This document shows positions 34,752 through 43,374 of a stretch of DNA of 64,000 bases, one piece after another. How positions within the stretch are numbered: the stretch's first letter is position 1; each line of letters begins with the position of its first letter. The notes beneath the pieces are model-generated. The model was not told where the DNA came from. It searched no databases and saw nothing but the letters and a program-made list of their open reading frames with translations. The DNA comes from an uncultured Marvinbryantia sp. (GTDB lineage: Bacteria > Bacillota > Clostridia > Lachnospirales > Lachnospiraceae): the NCBI GenBank assembly GCA_934408725.1, contig CAKRVB010000005.1:1-64000 (forward strand), read 5' to 3'. The translations under genes were made by a program, and so were the position numbers.

Positions 34752-34790
34752 CTTTCCATGACACGAAAAACTTTTCGTGTCATGGAAAAG
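34752..34790. terminator. Strong hairpin between binding protein and ATPase genes
   Basis: TTTCCATGACACGAAAA and TTTTCGTGTCATGGAAA form a perfect 17-bp stem. There is no clear U run after it on the minus strand (GTATGAAAAAAGAC follows), so it fits mRNA stabilisation or partial termination within the operon better than a full terminator. Confidence 0.75.
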
Positions 34791-34858
34791 GCTCTGCCCG
34801 CTTAAGGAGCAAAGCCCTTTGTCACCTCGTTATCAGATTTTCGAAAATGCCTGTCGGC

Positions 34859-35788
34859 TTACTGCCATCCGTCTGTACCGTAATCATCTACATTATCAGC
34901 TGTTACAAGGAAAGTTTCGATTGGAATAAATTCTTCTACTTCTTCGCCATCTAACCATTTGTAAGCTGTTTCAGCAATTGTCTTACCAATTGTAATTGGG
35001 GACTGTGCTCCGGTACCTTCGATCATAGTATCTTTCAGAAGAGCTTTTACGTCCGGTGATCCGTCAACACCATAAATCAGAGGGGTGACACCTGCTGCAT
35101 CGGCTGCTGCGTATGCACCAAGAGCTGTCGGGTCATTTCCGCCAAAGATAGCAACTACATCTGGGTTAGCTGTCAGAAGGTCAGTAGCTTTTTCGTTAGC
35201 AACCTGCTGGTTACCCTGAGCATCCTGCTGTCCAACTACGTTAAATTCTACACCAGATTCTTTGATTGCATCCATAAATCCGTTTGTTCTGTCTGTTACA
35301 GACTGCATAGTAGGGGAATCAAGTACCAGGATATCTCCGCCGTCAGGAAGCTTCTTAGCCAGGTCTTCACCACAAACAAAACCTGCGTTGTAGTTATCGG
35401 ATCCTGCGTAAGATACCAGATAGCTCATATCGCCAACCTGTGTATCAAAACCAAACATTGGAATCTCTGCTTCTTTTAACATATCCAGTCCAGGAATGAT
35501 ACCATCAGCATCTACCGGGTTTACAAACATCAGTTCAATTCCTCTGGAAATCAGGTCTTCGATCTGGTCAATCTGTTTGTTGGAATCATTTGCCGGGTCC
35601 ATAGCTACCAGTTCATCACCGTTTTCTTCTACTACTTCTTCAATAGCACCCTGAAGAGCAACGAAGAATGGGTTTGTACCATCCATACAGGTGTAACCAA
35701 TCAGTTTTCCTTCTGCGCTTGCGCTCATAGCCATCATGCTTCCCAGAGCTGCTGTGCACATTAATGCTGTAACCACTTTTCTTTTCAT
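34859..35788 (-). CDS. Ribose-type sugar-binding protein
   Basis: 309 residues from the ATG with GGGAGG nine bases upstream; a TTG two codons earlier is too close to that site. Signal peptide of about 25 residues ending SASAEG, without lipobox. RbsB-like fold: IGYTCMDGTNPFFVALQGAIE, LMFVNPVDADGIIPGL, GGNDPTALGAYAAADAAG, YGVDGSPDVKALL. It is similar in layout to the lipoprotein at 31118-32077, suggesting the two bind related sugars. It is the first gene of the importer operon. Confidence 0.92.
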   Translation of the reverse strand: MKRKVVTALMCTAALGSMMAMSASAEGKLIGYTCMDGTNPFFVALQGAIEEVVEENGDELVAMDPANDSNKQIDQIEDLISRGIELMFVNPVDADGIIPGLDMLKEAEIPMFGFDTQVGDMSYLVSYAGSDNYNAGFVCGEDLAKKLPDGGDILVLDSPTMQSVTDRTNGFMDAIKESGVEFNVVGQQDAQGNQQVANEKATDLLTANPDVVAIFGGNDPTALGAYAAADAAGVTPLIYGVDGSPDVKALLKDTMIEGTGAQSPITIGKTIAETAYKWLDGEEVEEFIPIETFLVTADNVDDYGTDGWQ

Positions 35789-35876
35789 TTTCAATTACCT
35801 CCCAAGTAATTATTTGTTATTTATAATATAAATTTTTTCTAAACTTTTTTCACCTGTACATTGTAACATTTTTCAT

Positions 35877-35890
35877 ATGACATTTGTCAT
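35877..35890. promoter_or_regulatory. Inverted repeat ahead of sugar importer operon
   Basis: ATGACA/TGTCAT with a two-base centre, about 90 bases upstream of the binding-protein start and close to possible -10 elements (TACAAT, TATTAT). A possible operator; no regulator can be named. Confidence 0.35.
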
Positions 35891-35910
35891 TTTTTCACGC
35901 AGAGATAGTC

Positions 35911-35959
35911 AAAAAGCACACAATAAATGTCTGTATCTTCGACATTATTGTGTGCTTTT
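35911..35959 (-). terminator. Terminator of proS
   Basis: AAAAGCACACAATAATGTC and GACATTTATTGTGTGCTTTT pair with a single bulge; the minus strand continues with a T tract. It lies about 80 bases after the proS stop. Confidence 0.88.
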
Positions 35960-36041
35960 CATCATTTTTACATGTTATTGATTTGTCTTTTAGTTAATAT
36001 GACATTCTATTTTCTGTCGTATCGTCCTTCTGTGGTCCGGC

Positions 36042-37481
36042 TTAGTATGCCTTGCCCCAGTATACCATAGCCTTGGCAGGCTTCTTGCAGTAAATACACT
36101 CACAGGTAATCTCTTCCTGTTTAAATGGAATACAACGGGATGTCACACCGGCTTCTTCTTTTAATGCATCCTCACATGCCTGATCGCCACACCACATAGC
36201 CTTGATAAATCCTGGCTTATTCTCAGCAATCTCCTTGAACTCTTCCAGGGTCTTAGCAGTGTAAGTATGAGCTTCTCTGTGTGCTCTTGCTCTCTCCAGC
36301 ATATCCTTCTGCATAGTTTCCAGAACTTCTGCCACCTTGCTGTTCAGTTCTTCCAGAGATACTGCAATCTTTTCTCTGGTATCACGACGAACGATCACAG
36401 CCTGTCCTGCTTCGATATCCTTTGGTCCCAGCTCGATACGTACCGGAATACCACGCATCTCACTCTCAGAGAACTTCCATCCCGGACTCTTATCAGAGTC
36501 ATCCATTCTTGCACGAATGCCGGATTTCACTAATGCTTCCTTCACTTCAGCAGCCTTATCCAGAACACCTTCTTTCTTCTGCTGGATCGGAATCACCATA
36601 GCCTGGACCGGTGCAATGTGCGGTGGCAGAACCAGTCCGCTGTTATCGCCATGTACCATGATGATGGCACCGATCATACGGGTAGTCATACCCCAGGATG
36701 TCTGGTGTACATATTTTAAGGTATTGTCTTTATCTGTATACTGAATATCAAATGCTTTTGCGAATCCATCACCAAAGTTATGGCTGGTACCGGACTGCAG
36801 TGCCTTACCATCATGCATCAGAGATTCGATCGTATAAGTTGCTTCTGCACCTGCGAATTTTTCTTTGTCTGTCTTGCGTCCCTTTATAACCGGAATCGCC
36901 AGTACTTCTTCACAGAAATCAGCATATACATTCAGCATCTGAATGGTACGTGCCTCGGCTTCTTCTGCTGTCGCATGAGCTGTATGTCCTTCCTGCCACA
37001 GGAACTCTCTGGAACGAAGGAATGGTCTGGTAGTCTTCTCCCATCTCATAACAGAGCACCACTGGTTATATACCTTCGGAAGATCACGGTAAGAGTGGAT
37101 ATCATTTGCATAAAAATCGCAGAATAAAGTCTCAGATGTTGGACGTACACACATTCTTTCCTGAAGTGGTTCCAGTCCTCCATGGGTAACCCATGCTACT
37201 TCTGGTGCAAAACCTTCTACATGATCCTTTTCCTTCTGAAGCAGACTCTCAGGGATCAGCATTGGCAGATATACATTCTCTACCCCTGTCTCTTTGAATC
37301 GTCTGTCCAGTTCATGCTGAATATTTTCCCAGATTGCATAACCAGCCGGCTTGATAACCATACATCCCTTTACACTTGTATAATCAGTCAGCTCAGCTTT
37401 TTTTACAACGTCTGTATACCATTGTGCAAAATCCTCTTCCATAGAAGTAATGGATTCCACAAGTTTCTTTTCCTTTGCCAT
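36042..37481 (-). CDS. proS: Prolyl-tRNA synthetase (short, archaeal/eukaryal type)
   Basis: 479 residues from an ATG with GAGGAG upstream. Class II core: motif 2 region [29 protein letters not shown] and motif 3 region [15 protein letters not shown]. An anticodon-binding domain and a C-terminal zinc-like region with [23 protein letters not shown] follow, as in ProRS type 3. It lacks the editing INS domain of bacterial type ProRS. It charges tRNA-Pro in the cytoplasm. A monocistronic unit with promoter at 37574-37602; no T-box leader is visible. Confidence 0.95.
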   Translation of the reverse strand: MAKEKKLVESITSMEEDFAQWYTDVVKKAELTDYTSVKGCMVIKPAGYAIWENIQHELDRRFKETGVENVYLPMLIPESLLQKEKDHVEGFAPEVAWVTHGGLEPLQERMCVRPTSETLFCDFYANDIHSYRDLPKVYNQWCSVMRWEKTTRPFLRSREFLWQEGHTAHATAEEAEARTIQMLNVYADFCEEVLAIPVIKGRKTDKEKFAGAEATYTIESLMHDGKALQSGTSHNFGDGFAKAFDIQYTDKDNTLKYVHQTSWGMTTRMIGAIIMVHGDNSGLVLPPHIAPVQAMVIPIQQKKEGVLDKAAEVKEALVKSGIRARMDDSDKSPGWKFSESEMRGIPVRIELGPKDIEAGQAVIVRRDTREKIAVSLEELNSKVAEVLETMQKDMLERARAHREAHTYTAKTLEEFKEIAENKPGFIKAMWCGDQACEDALKEEAGVTSRCIPFKQEEITCECIYCKKPAKAMVYWGKAY

Positions 37482-37573
37482 TGCCTGTCTCCTCATTTTA
37501 TCATTCTCAATCACAATTTCCAATGTGTCCATTCATGGGGCTCTTTTTCTGTCTGCCCGGACACTGTACTCCC

Positions 37574-37602
37574 ATTTTATTGCAAACACCGGATTTCGTC
37601 AA
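37574..37602 (-). promoter_or_regulatory. Promoter of proS
   Basis: On the minus strand TTGACG (37597-37602), 17-base spacer, TAAAAT (37574-37579). Confidence 0.72.
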
Positions 37603-37683
37603 GAATCTCCTATATTTTTCTGGCATTTTCCACTGTAATGTGCTAAATTAAAAAGAAAAGCGGTGTCGCGGAAAGGGGCTTTT

Positions 37684-38175
37684 ATGAACTCTCCTGTTCT
37701 TTATCGAAAACGTCTGATTCCTGCTGAATGTGTTCTTTTGGATAAAGATAAAGTCATCCGATGTACGGATGACTATCTGATTACTTCCTGGGACACCATA
37801 CGCCCCAAAAAAGATCTGAAACGCGGCATCTCTGCTTTCTTCTGGAAGCAGGGTGTGAAAGTCAGCAAGTTCTATGATCATCAGGATCATCTGATCTGCT
37901 GGTACTGTGACATCATCACCCATGAATATCATCCGGAAACCAATACCTATATCACCATCGATCTGCTGGCCGATGTTCTGGTCTATCCAAACGGACAGGT
38001 AAAGGTGGTAGATCTGGATGAACTGGCAGATGCTGTGGAACAGCACCTGATCTCCCAGGAGCTTCTGCTTACTGCACTGCGGCAGCTGAATACACTATTG
38101 TCTCATATCTATAGTGGGAAATTTTCTGAATACCAGAAATATATCGACGAGGTGGCCAGTGGGGACGGAGTTTAA
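37684..38175 (+). CDS. DUF402 domain protein
   Basis: 163 residues from an ATG seven bases after GGAAAGGGG; an in-frame GTG at 37663 overlaps that ribosome site. The DUF402 core is the segment WYCDIITHEYHPETNTYITIDLLADV with the conserved acidic and Tyr residues, then VYPNGQVKVVDLDELADA. Family relatives include nucleoside phosphatases and RNase-like proteins; the exact substrate is unknown here. The last residues, GDGV, and the TAA stop are encoded by a REP-like palindrome (38161-38206), so the C-terminus may have been altered when that element arrived. Confidence 0.85.
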   Translation: MNSPVLYRKRLIPAECVLLDKDKVIRCTDDYLITSWDTIRPKKDLKRGISAFFWKQGVKVSKFYDHQDHLICWYCDIITHEYHPETNTYITIDLLADVLVYPNGQVKVVDLDELADAVEQHLISQELLLTALRQLNTLLSHIYSGKFSEYQKYIDEVASGDGV

Positions 38176-38206
38176 TGGCTCTAAAGAGCCATTAAACTCC
38201 GTCCCC
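38161..38206. repeat. REP-like palindrome overlapping DUF402 3' end
   Basis: GGGGACGGAGTTTAATGGCT (38161-38180) pairs perfectly with AGCCATTAAACTCCGTCCCC (38187-38206), with CT/AG continuing the stem. It contains the TAA stop of the plus-strand gene (38173-38175) and ends ten bases before the stop of the convergent dCMP deaminase gene. It can serve as terminator for both genes. The variant has TTTAATGGCT instead of TTTTCTGGCT on both arms, a compensated change. Confidence 0.88.
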
Positions 38207-38216
38207 ATCGGCTTTG

Positions 38217-38702
38217 TCACACATTCAACGTGATTTTTCTTCCCGATCTCTGATACGGGACCATCTCTACTCCTGCCGACTTCAGCATCCGTTTAGATGC
38301 CAGCACATTGGTCTGATCTGCATATTTATCTGAATCATAGACCAGCTTCTTGATACCAGCCTGAATAATCGCTTTGGCACATTCATTACAAGGGAACAAC
38401 GTCACATACAGTGTTGCTCCCTCCAGGCTGCCTCCCCGGTAATTCAAAATGGCATTCAGTTCGGAATGGGTGGTGTACAGATATTTGCTGTCCAGCCCTT
38501 CTGCTTCTCTGCTCCATGGATATTCATCATCGGAACATCCCATAGGGAATCCATTGTACCCCATTGACAGAATCTTGTTATCCTGGCTGACAATGCAGGC
38601 ACCCACCTGCGTATTCGGATCCTTGGACCTCATACTGGCCAGAATCGCCACTCCCATAAAATATTCATCCCATGTAATATAATCTTTACGCTTATCTGAC
38701 AT
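38217..38702 (-). CDS. comEB: dCMP deaminase (ComEB-like)
   Basis: 161 residues from an ATG with AGGGTG upstream; a TTG start 11 codons earlier overlaps the rpiB end. Zinc-deaminase motifs: THSELNAIL (His and catalytic Glu) and LFPCNECAKAIIQ. Further motifs: QVGACIVSQDNKILSMGYNGFP near the N-terminus. It converts dCMP to dUMP for thymidylate synthesis, usually under dCTP/dTTP control. It is the last gene of the tsaC-rpiB transcript. Confidence 0.92.
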   Translation of the reverse strand: MSDKRKDYITWDEYFMGVAILASMRSKDPNTQVGACIVSQDNKILSMGYNGFPMGCSDDEYPWSREAEGLDSKYLYTTHSELNAILNYRGGSLEGATLYVTLFPCNECAKAIIQAGIKKLVYDSDKYADQTNVLASKRMLKSAGVEMVPYQRSGRKITLNV

Positions 38703-38721
38703 ACTGTTCACCCTGTTGATT

Positions 38722-39153
38722 TTATTCCTGTTCAATCAGGTCAATTCTTCTCTTATGACGTTCTGCATTGGAGAATGGAGTATCCAGAAATGTATCTACG
38801 ATCTTCAGAGCCAGTCCAGGACCTACCACTCTTCCGCCCAGTGCAAGAATATTGGCATCATTATGCTGTCTGGTTGCTTCTGCTGTAAAACAGTCTGTAC
38901 ACAGTGCAGCGCGAATCCCTTTTACTTTGTTGGCCGCAATCGAAATACCAATGCCGGTTCCACAGATCAGGATTCCTCTGTCACATTCACCAGACTTAAT
39001 CGCTGTTGTCACTTTTCTTGCATAGATCGGATAATCAACCGCTTCCTCACTGTCACATCCAAAATCTTTATATTCCAGCCCTCTTTCTTCCAGATGTTTT
39101 AAAATCTCTTTCTTTAATACGTAACCACCGTGATCACACGCTACTGCTATCAT
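38722..39153 (-). CDS. rpiB: Ribose-5-phosphate isomerase B
   Basis: 143 residues from an ATG with AGGAGG upstream. RpiB signature: ACDHGGYVLKKEILKHL, DFGCDSEEAVDYPIYARKV, and the GILICGTGIGISIAANKVKGIRAALC loop with catalytic Cys in GILICGTGIG. It interconverts ribose 5-phosphate and ribulose 5-phosphate. The start overlaps the 3' end of the phosphatase-like gene by 20 bases. tsaC-ptp-rpiB is a common cluster in Firmicutes. Confidence 0.95.
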   Translation of the reverse strand: MIAVACDHGGYVLKKEILKHLEERGLEYKDFGCDSEEAVDYPIYARKVTTAIKSGECDRGILICGTGIGISIAANKVKGIRAALCTDCFTAEATRQHNDANILALGGRVVGPGLALKIVDTFLDTPFSNAERHKRRIDLIEQE

Positions 39154-39619
39154 GTTCTTCGTCCTCCTGTAATAATACATTTGTTAATTTTGAAATTATA
39201 ATTTCCAGTACATCAAAGCAATGTCCATATTCTTCCAGTGCTTTTCCATGAGGATCATAGATGTCTTCCTCATCCTCCATCTGACTGTATTCCGATATGG
39301 TATACAGGTTACGCACCTGTTCTCCATATTCTTCCTGTATCTTTTCTTTCTGTGTCTTCTCCATGGTCAGAATCAGTGTACGCTCATCAAAGTCGTCTGC
39401 GGAAAACTGTACAGCTTCATGTTCCTCCAGTTCCAGATTGTGCTGCACAAGAACATCTCTTGCTTTTGGATTCACCGGCTCCGGAAACAGTACAATCATT
39501 CCTTTCGAATCTACCAGAATATCCTCCAGCAATAACTTATGCTGCAGGATGGCTTCTGCCATCGGCCCTCTGCAGGTATCACTGTGACTTACAAACAATA
39601 CTTTATCATACTTCTTCAT
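39134..39619 (-). CDS. Low-molecular-weight phosphatase-like protein, nucleophile Cys replaced
   Basis: 161 residues. LMW-PTP fold resembling YwlE/Wzb: the P-loop normally CxGNTCRSP reads S-H-S-D-T-C-R-G-P at residues 11-19, so the catalytic Cys is Ser11 (codon AGT), while the Arg and the DP loop (DIYDPHG) are kept. This position makes ordinary phosphatase action through a Cys-phosphate unlikely. Family members between tsaC and rpiB in Firmicutes are often arginine or tyrosine phosphatases. It could bind phospho-ligands or act through the second Cys (17). The C-terminal tail is acidic with a serine run. Confidence 0.8.
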   Translation of the reverse strand: MKKYDKVLFVSHSDTCRGPMAEAILQHKLLLEDILVDSKGMIVLFPEPVNPKARDVLVQHNLELEEHEAVQFSADDFDERTLILTMEKTQKEKIQEEYGEQVRNLYTISEYSQMEDEEDIYDPHGKALEEYGHCFDVLEIIISKLTNVLLQEDEEHDSSSV

Positions 39620-39635
39620 CTATCTTTCCTTTATA

Positions 39636-40682
39636 CTATACCCGGATAATCTGATGACCGGCAGCTTTTACCATACGGTTCATAATCGCCTGTCCCAGAT
39701 TTGGTGTCTCAAAAGCTTCTGAGAAAATACAGCTCACCTGCTGTTCATCAAACTCTCGCAAAACCGCATAAAGATGTCTGGATATGCTCAGTTCATCACT
39801 GCGGCTTCCCATGGACTTTACCGCACCGCCACAGTAGCGGTGTCTGGTCTCATCCGATGCGATTACGCCCGGGCAGTTTCCCTTCTTTAATTCTTCGCAG
39901 ATACGATCATTAATATAAGAAATAACGTTTTCTTCTTCTCCTTCTACAATCACCATATCTGCCTTTGGTGCATAGTGCTTATAACGCATGCCTGGCGCCT
40001 TCGGACGCTGCCTGCAGTCTGCCGACAACAATGTCGGGTCAACCTCCACCTGTCCGATCACCTCCTCCAGCATGGCCTTATTGATATAGCCCGGTCTCAG
40101 GATCGTCGCTACTCCGGTGCTCAAATCTACAATGGTGGATTCCACTCCGATACCAACACTTCCGCCATCCAGAATCATCTCAATCTTTCCATCCATATCA
40201 TCTGCTACATGCTGTGCCGTAGTCGGACTTGGTCTTCCGGATGTATTGGCGCTTGGTGCTGCGATGTAACCGCCTCCGGCTTCTATCATCTTCAATGCTA
40301 CCGGATGATTCGGCATACGTACAGCTACGGTATCCAGCCCGCCGGTGGTTCCATATGGCACGATCTCTTTCTTCTGAAAAATCATGGTCAACGGTCCCGG
40401 CCAGAACTTCTCTGCCAGCTTTACTGCTTCCTCCGGTACCGTCTGTACAATCTTATACAAGTCCTCCATTTTGGCTATATGTACAATCAGCGGATTGTCA
40501 GAAGGTCTTCCCTTTGCTGCATAGATCTTAAATGCAGCCTGTTCATCCAGGGCATTTGCCCCAAGACCATATACGGTCTCTGTTGGAAATGCCACCAGGC
40601 CACCTTCTTTCAGAATCTTTCCTGCCTGCGCCATCTCTTTTTCATCTATCTGATTCGTCATATCTGCTATGATCGTCTGCAT
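39636..40682 (-). CDS. tsaC: L-threonylcarbamoyladenylate synthase (Sua5/TsaC)
   Basis: 348 residues from an ATG with AAGGAAG upstream. YrdC domain (about 1-205): AFPTETVYGLGANA, KGRPSDNPLIVHI and SANTSGRPSPTTAQHVADD. C-terminal Sua5 domain (about 215-348), so the long Sua5 form rather than short TsaC. It makes threonylcarbamoyl-AMP for t6A37 of tRNAs. It is first gene of an operon with ptp-like, rpiB and dCMP deaminase genes; the promoter is at 40718-40746. Confidence 0.95.
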   Translation of the reverse strand: MQTIIADMTNQIDEKEMAQAGKILKEGGLVAFPTETVYGLGANALDEQAAFKIYAAKGRPSDNPLIVHIAKMEDLYKIVQTVPEEAVKLAEKFWPGPLTMIFQKKEIVPYGTTGGLDTVAVRMPNHPVALKMIEAGGGYIAAPSANTSGRPSPTTAQHVADDMDGKIEMILDGGSVGIGVESTIVDLSTGVATILRPGYINKAMLEEVIGQVEVDPTLLSADCRQRPKAPGMRYKHYAPKADMVIVEGEEENVISYINDRICEELKKGNCPGVIASDETRHRYCGGAVKSMGSRSDELSISRHLYAVLREFDEQQVSCIFSEAFETPNLGQAIMNRMVKAAGHQIIRV

Positions 40683-40717
40683 GAATATTCGCTTCCTTTT
40701 TCTTTCAATTACTTTTG

Positions 40718-40746
40718 AGTATACCATTTACAGAAAGGTAACGCAA
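40718..40746 (-). promoter_or_regulatory. Promoter of the tsaC operon
   Basis: On the minus strand TTGCGT (40741-40746), 17-base spacer, TATACT (40718-40723), between the cwlD stop and tsaC. Confidence 0.6.
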
Positions 40747-40759
40747 TAGAGGTTTTTCT

Positions 40760-41470
40760 TCAGGCAGTCTGTAAAAACTCCTGTACCCCTTCACAAATTG
40801 CCTGTGCTATTTTTTCCTGATACACTTCCTTCATCAGCTTTTCTGCTTCTTCTGTATTACTTAAGAAACCACATTCCACGATCACAGTGGGAATCTCCGT
40901 TTTTCTCAACAGATAATAAGTGTCATTGGCTTTGCCTGCTCTGGGCCTGGCAATTTCCAGATTCTGATTGAGCGTTTCCTGCAAAATCTCCGCCAGTTTT
41001 TGCCCTTTTACAGAAGTTTCATAATAAAACACCTGCGGTCCACAGATTGATTCCTGTGTATAACTGTTCTGATGAATGCTCACTGCCAGATCCGCTTCCG
41101 ATTCATTTATCACACTGCATCGCCGCTTCATATCTTGTTGCTTTTTATTCTCTTCGCCTTCATCATACAATCCCTGATCTGTCTTTCTGGTCATGATCGT
41201 TGCAATTCCTGCCTGTTCCAGCTTTTGCTGCACTTTCCTGGCTATTTCCAGATTAATATCCTTTTCCAGTGCCCCATTGATGCCAACTTTTCCAGAATCA
41301 AATCCACCGTGTCCGGCATCCACCACTACTTTTCGAACTTTTGCTTCCTGTGAAACTGCTGCTGTGGTCTGATGATGCATCTGGTGCATCTGCGCCCCCA
41401 GCCTCCCCACATAAAATGAACCTGCCAGTATCAGTACTGCCATCATCAACTCCAATCGTCTTTTTCCCAT
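40760..41470 (-). CDS. cwlD: N-acetylmuramoyl-L-alanine amidase (CwlD-like)
   Basis: 236 residues. N-terminal signal anchor (GKRRLELMMAVLILAGSFYVG), then an Amidase_3 domain: first zinc His in VVVDAGHGGFDSGKVG, Glu in NGALEKDINLEIA, second His in AVSIHQNS, and catalytic Glu in VIVECGFLSN. This family cleaves the amide bond between MurNAc and the stem peptide; CwlD makes spore cortex muramic lactam in Bacillus. A sporulation role here is inferred. The chosen ATG lies directly after the U run of a terminator hairpin; a GTG at 41480-41482 or ATGs at 41443-41446 are alternatives. Confidence 0.85.
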   Translation of the reverse strand: MGKRRLELMMAVLILAGSFYVGRLGAQMHQMHHQTTAAVSQEAKVRKVVVDAGHGGFDSGKVGINGALEKDINLEIARKVQQKLEQAGIATIMTRKTDQGLYDEGEENKKQQDMKRRCSVINESEADLAVSIHQNSYTQESICGPQVFYYETSVKGQKLAEILQETLNQNLEIARPRAGKANDTYYLLRKTEIPTVIVECGFLSNTEEAEKLMKEVYQEKIAQAICEGVQEFLQTA

Positions 41471-41476
41471 AAAAAA

Positions 41477-41514
41477 TCCCACTGCATCATTTTTTACTAA
41501 TGTATGCAGTGGGA
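41477..41514 (-). terminator. Terminator after GH18 gene, abutting cwlD start
   Basis: TCCCACTGCAT (41504-41514 read on minus) pairs with ATGCAGTGGGA (41477-41487), and T6 follows on the minus strand, ending at the cwlD ATG. It separates cwlD from the GH18 gene although both point the same way. Confidence 0.85.
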
Positions 41515-41537
41515 AAGATTTTTAGCAACTTCCAGTT

Positions 41538-43238
41538 CTAACTCACATATTTGGCAATCAGATCCCATACAGAATCATCTTCCAGTCCCAGCTTCCATTC
41601 CGCAGCGCCGCCCAGGTCATAGTTCTTGATCAGTTCCAGCTTCCTGGTCAGCGACTCTGTATCTTCCAGCCAGATCTGATACAATTCTCCATTCTCGCCA
41701 TCAAACTGTGCATAGTTCTGTCCGGTTGTCTCATCCCAGGAGGCTTCCACCTGATTATTCTCCAGTGTCTGCTGTGCCTGGTTCATACCCATAGCTTCAC
41801 TTGTCACCGTTGTTGTTCCATCCTCATTGGTTGTGGTGCACCATAATCTGGTATAGAACGGGATACCACTGACCACCTTCTCCGCTGACACTTCCTGGAG
41901 TGTATTCTGTATACCTTCTTCCTCAAAGGACAGGCTGGCTACGGATCCTGCTTCCTCGGAACCGGCATAATGCTCATCATATCCCATAATCATCACATAA
42001 TCACACACTTCACCAAGCGCTTTTCGATTATAATGAGCTGTAAAATCCATCGGCACAGGTACATCTACTGATAATACAATTCCGTTCTTACGACACATCA
42101 CGGACAGTTCCCGCATGAACTGGATATATCCATCAGCAGCATCTTCTGAGATATTTTCAAAATCCACATTAATTCCATCAAAACTATACTCTATTGCTGC
42201 TGCAATCAGCTGATTTTCGATCTTATTTCTGGCTGAAGTACTGTTCATTACCGTTGCAAAATCGATATTCTCGCTGAAATTATCTACCAGTGGCCACACT
42301 TCCATATGATTACTGTGTGCTGTATCTACATAATCTGCCAGAGCCAGTGAATCCAGTGTTCCATCATTAGACGCAATGCTGAACCAGGTTGGTGAAATCG
42401 TATTCACATTTTTTACATTGGCAATATCATAAATAATATTGTAATTGGCATCCATGCTGGTAGTCTGATGCCATACCAGGTTAATCTTGTAGTCCTTCTG
42501 GATATTCGTATATTCCGGTGTCACAAAATCACTGGTGCGTGTCTCGGTTCGTTCTTTTACCAGACGATCATTCCTTATGTAGCCGATGTATCCATCCTGT
42601 GTCAGGATCTTGGTCCAGTCTTCCATCGGTTCCAGAATGCGTACTACTTCATTCTTCTCCACTTCCCTGAGAATTGGGCTCTTGATTCCGCCCAGGCTTC
42701 GCACTTTTCCAGCCTTACGGATACTGGCCACCGTCACATCTCCCCATTCATTGTTAATCACAATACGGTCAGGATCGTGAAATGTCTCATAGGAAATATC
42801 TGTATACTGCTTTACAAAGTCCAATGCGATGTAAGTCTCTGTGCCATCAATCAGCACGATGTTGTAGTTCAGGCTCTGTGTCTTTCCATCTGCTGTGTAA
42901 CTGTTGCTGCCTGCCGGTATCTGCACGACATCCGTCGGCATGGTATATAACATCGTATTGTTCTCTGAATCCCAGTAAAAATAATCATTCAGCACCTCTT
43001 TGACTGCCTGATAATCCACATAGGCTACTTCATTGAGGATCTTTCCTTTATAAGAAAGTATCTCGCTTCCCACTACAATGGCCGCTTCTCCCTCATGATC
43101 CAGTCCAAAATATTCCTGGCTGCTCATAACATCAGAAGACGGGGTATATTTTTTTATCACTCTGGTAAGGAAACCGATTCCTGCCACAATCACAATCAAA
43201 AGAACTATTGCCAGAACCGGTGCCGCCTTTTTCTTCAT
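41538..43238 (-). CDS. Secreted glycoside hydrolase family 18 protein with SH3 domain
   Basis: 566 residues from an ATG with GGAGGAG upstream. An N-terminal membrane anchor (APVLAIVLLIVIVAGIGFL) is followed by a copper-amine-oxidase-N-like/stalk region (about 45-165), a bacterial SH3 domain (about 170-235, VRSLGGIKSPILREVEKNE and DGYIGYIRNDRL), then a GH18 barrel with catalytic Glu in FDGINVDFEN. It probably acts on peptidoglycan or chitin-like glycans at the cell surface. Similar SH3-GH18 proteins (YvbX/SleL type) occur in spore formers. Neighbouring cwlD supports a wall role. Confidence 0.88.
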   Translation of the reverse strand: MKKKAAPVLAIVLLIVIVAGIGFLTRVIKKYTPSSDVMSSQEYFGLDHEGEAAIVVGSEILSYKGKILNEVAYVDYQAVKEVLNDYFYWDSENNTMLYTMPTDVVQIPAGSNSYTADGKTQSLNYNIVLIDGTETYIALDFVKQYTDISYETFHDPDRIVINNEWGDVTVASIRKAGKVRSLGGIKSPILREVEKNEVVRILEPMEDWTKILTQDGYIGYIRNDRLVKERTETRTSDFVTPEYTNIQKDYKINLVWHQTTSMDANYNIIYDIANVKNVNTISPTWFSIASNDGTLDSLALADYVDTAHSNHMEVWPLVDNFSENIDFATVMNSTSARNKIENQLIAAAIEYSFDGINVDFENISEDAADGYIQFMRELSVMCRKNGIVLSVDVPVPMDFTAHYNRKALGEVCDYVMIMGYDEHYAGSEEAGSVASLSFEEEGIQNTLQEVSAEKVVSGIPFYTRLWCTTTNEDGTTTVTSEAMGMNQAQQTLENNQVEASWDETTGQNYAQFDGENGELYQIWLEDTESLTRKLELIKNYDLGGAAEWKLGLEDDSVWDLIAKYVS

Positions 43239-43374
43239 GCTAATACTCCTCCATATTTCAATACCTCTTCTGGACAAAAGTATAGCATACTTTGAAGCAT
43301 ACATCTAACAGTTTTCGACTTTTTCAGAAAAAGTTCATATAAACTTAAGTTTTCTGTTCAGGGAGCCCCTCTGT

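Noticed and set aside
34724..34783. Upstream extension of the sugar ATPase gene
   Set aside because: The extra 20 codons start inside a perfect hairpin and lack a ribosome site, whereas the GTG at 34723 has AGGTGG at normal distance.
27797..35788. The two ribose-type binding proteins as a simple recent duplication
   Set aside because: They share the fold and motifs such as GIDGSPD/GVDGSPD but differ in anchoring (lipobox versus free) and much of the sequence, so a recent duplication is not supported.
37482..37660. Possible T-box leader before proS
   Set aside because: The gap is short and no T-box sequence (AGGGTGGAACCGCG-like) or specifier stem is visible; a plain promoter explains it.
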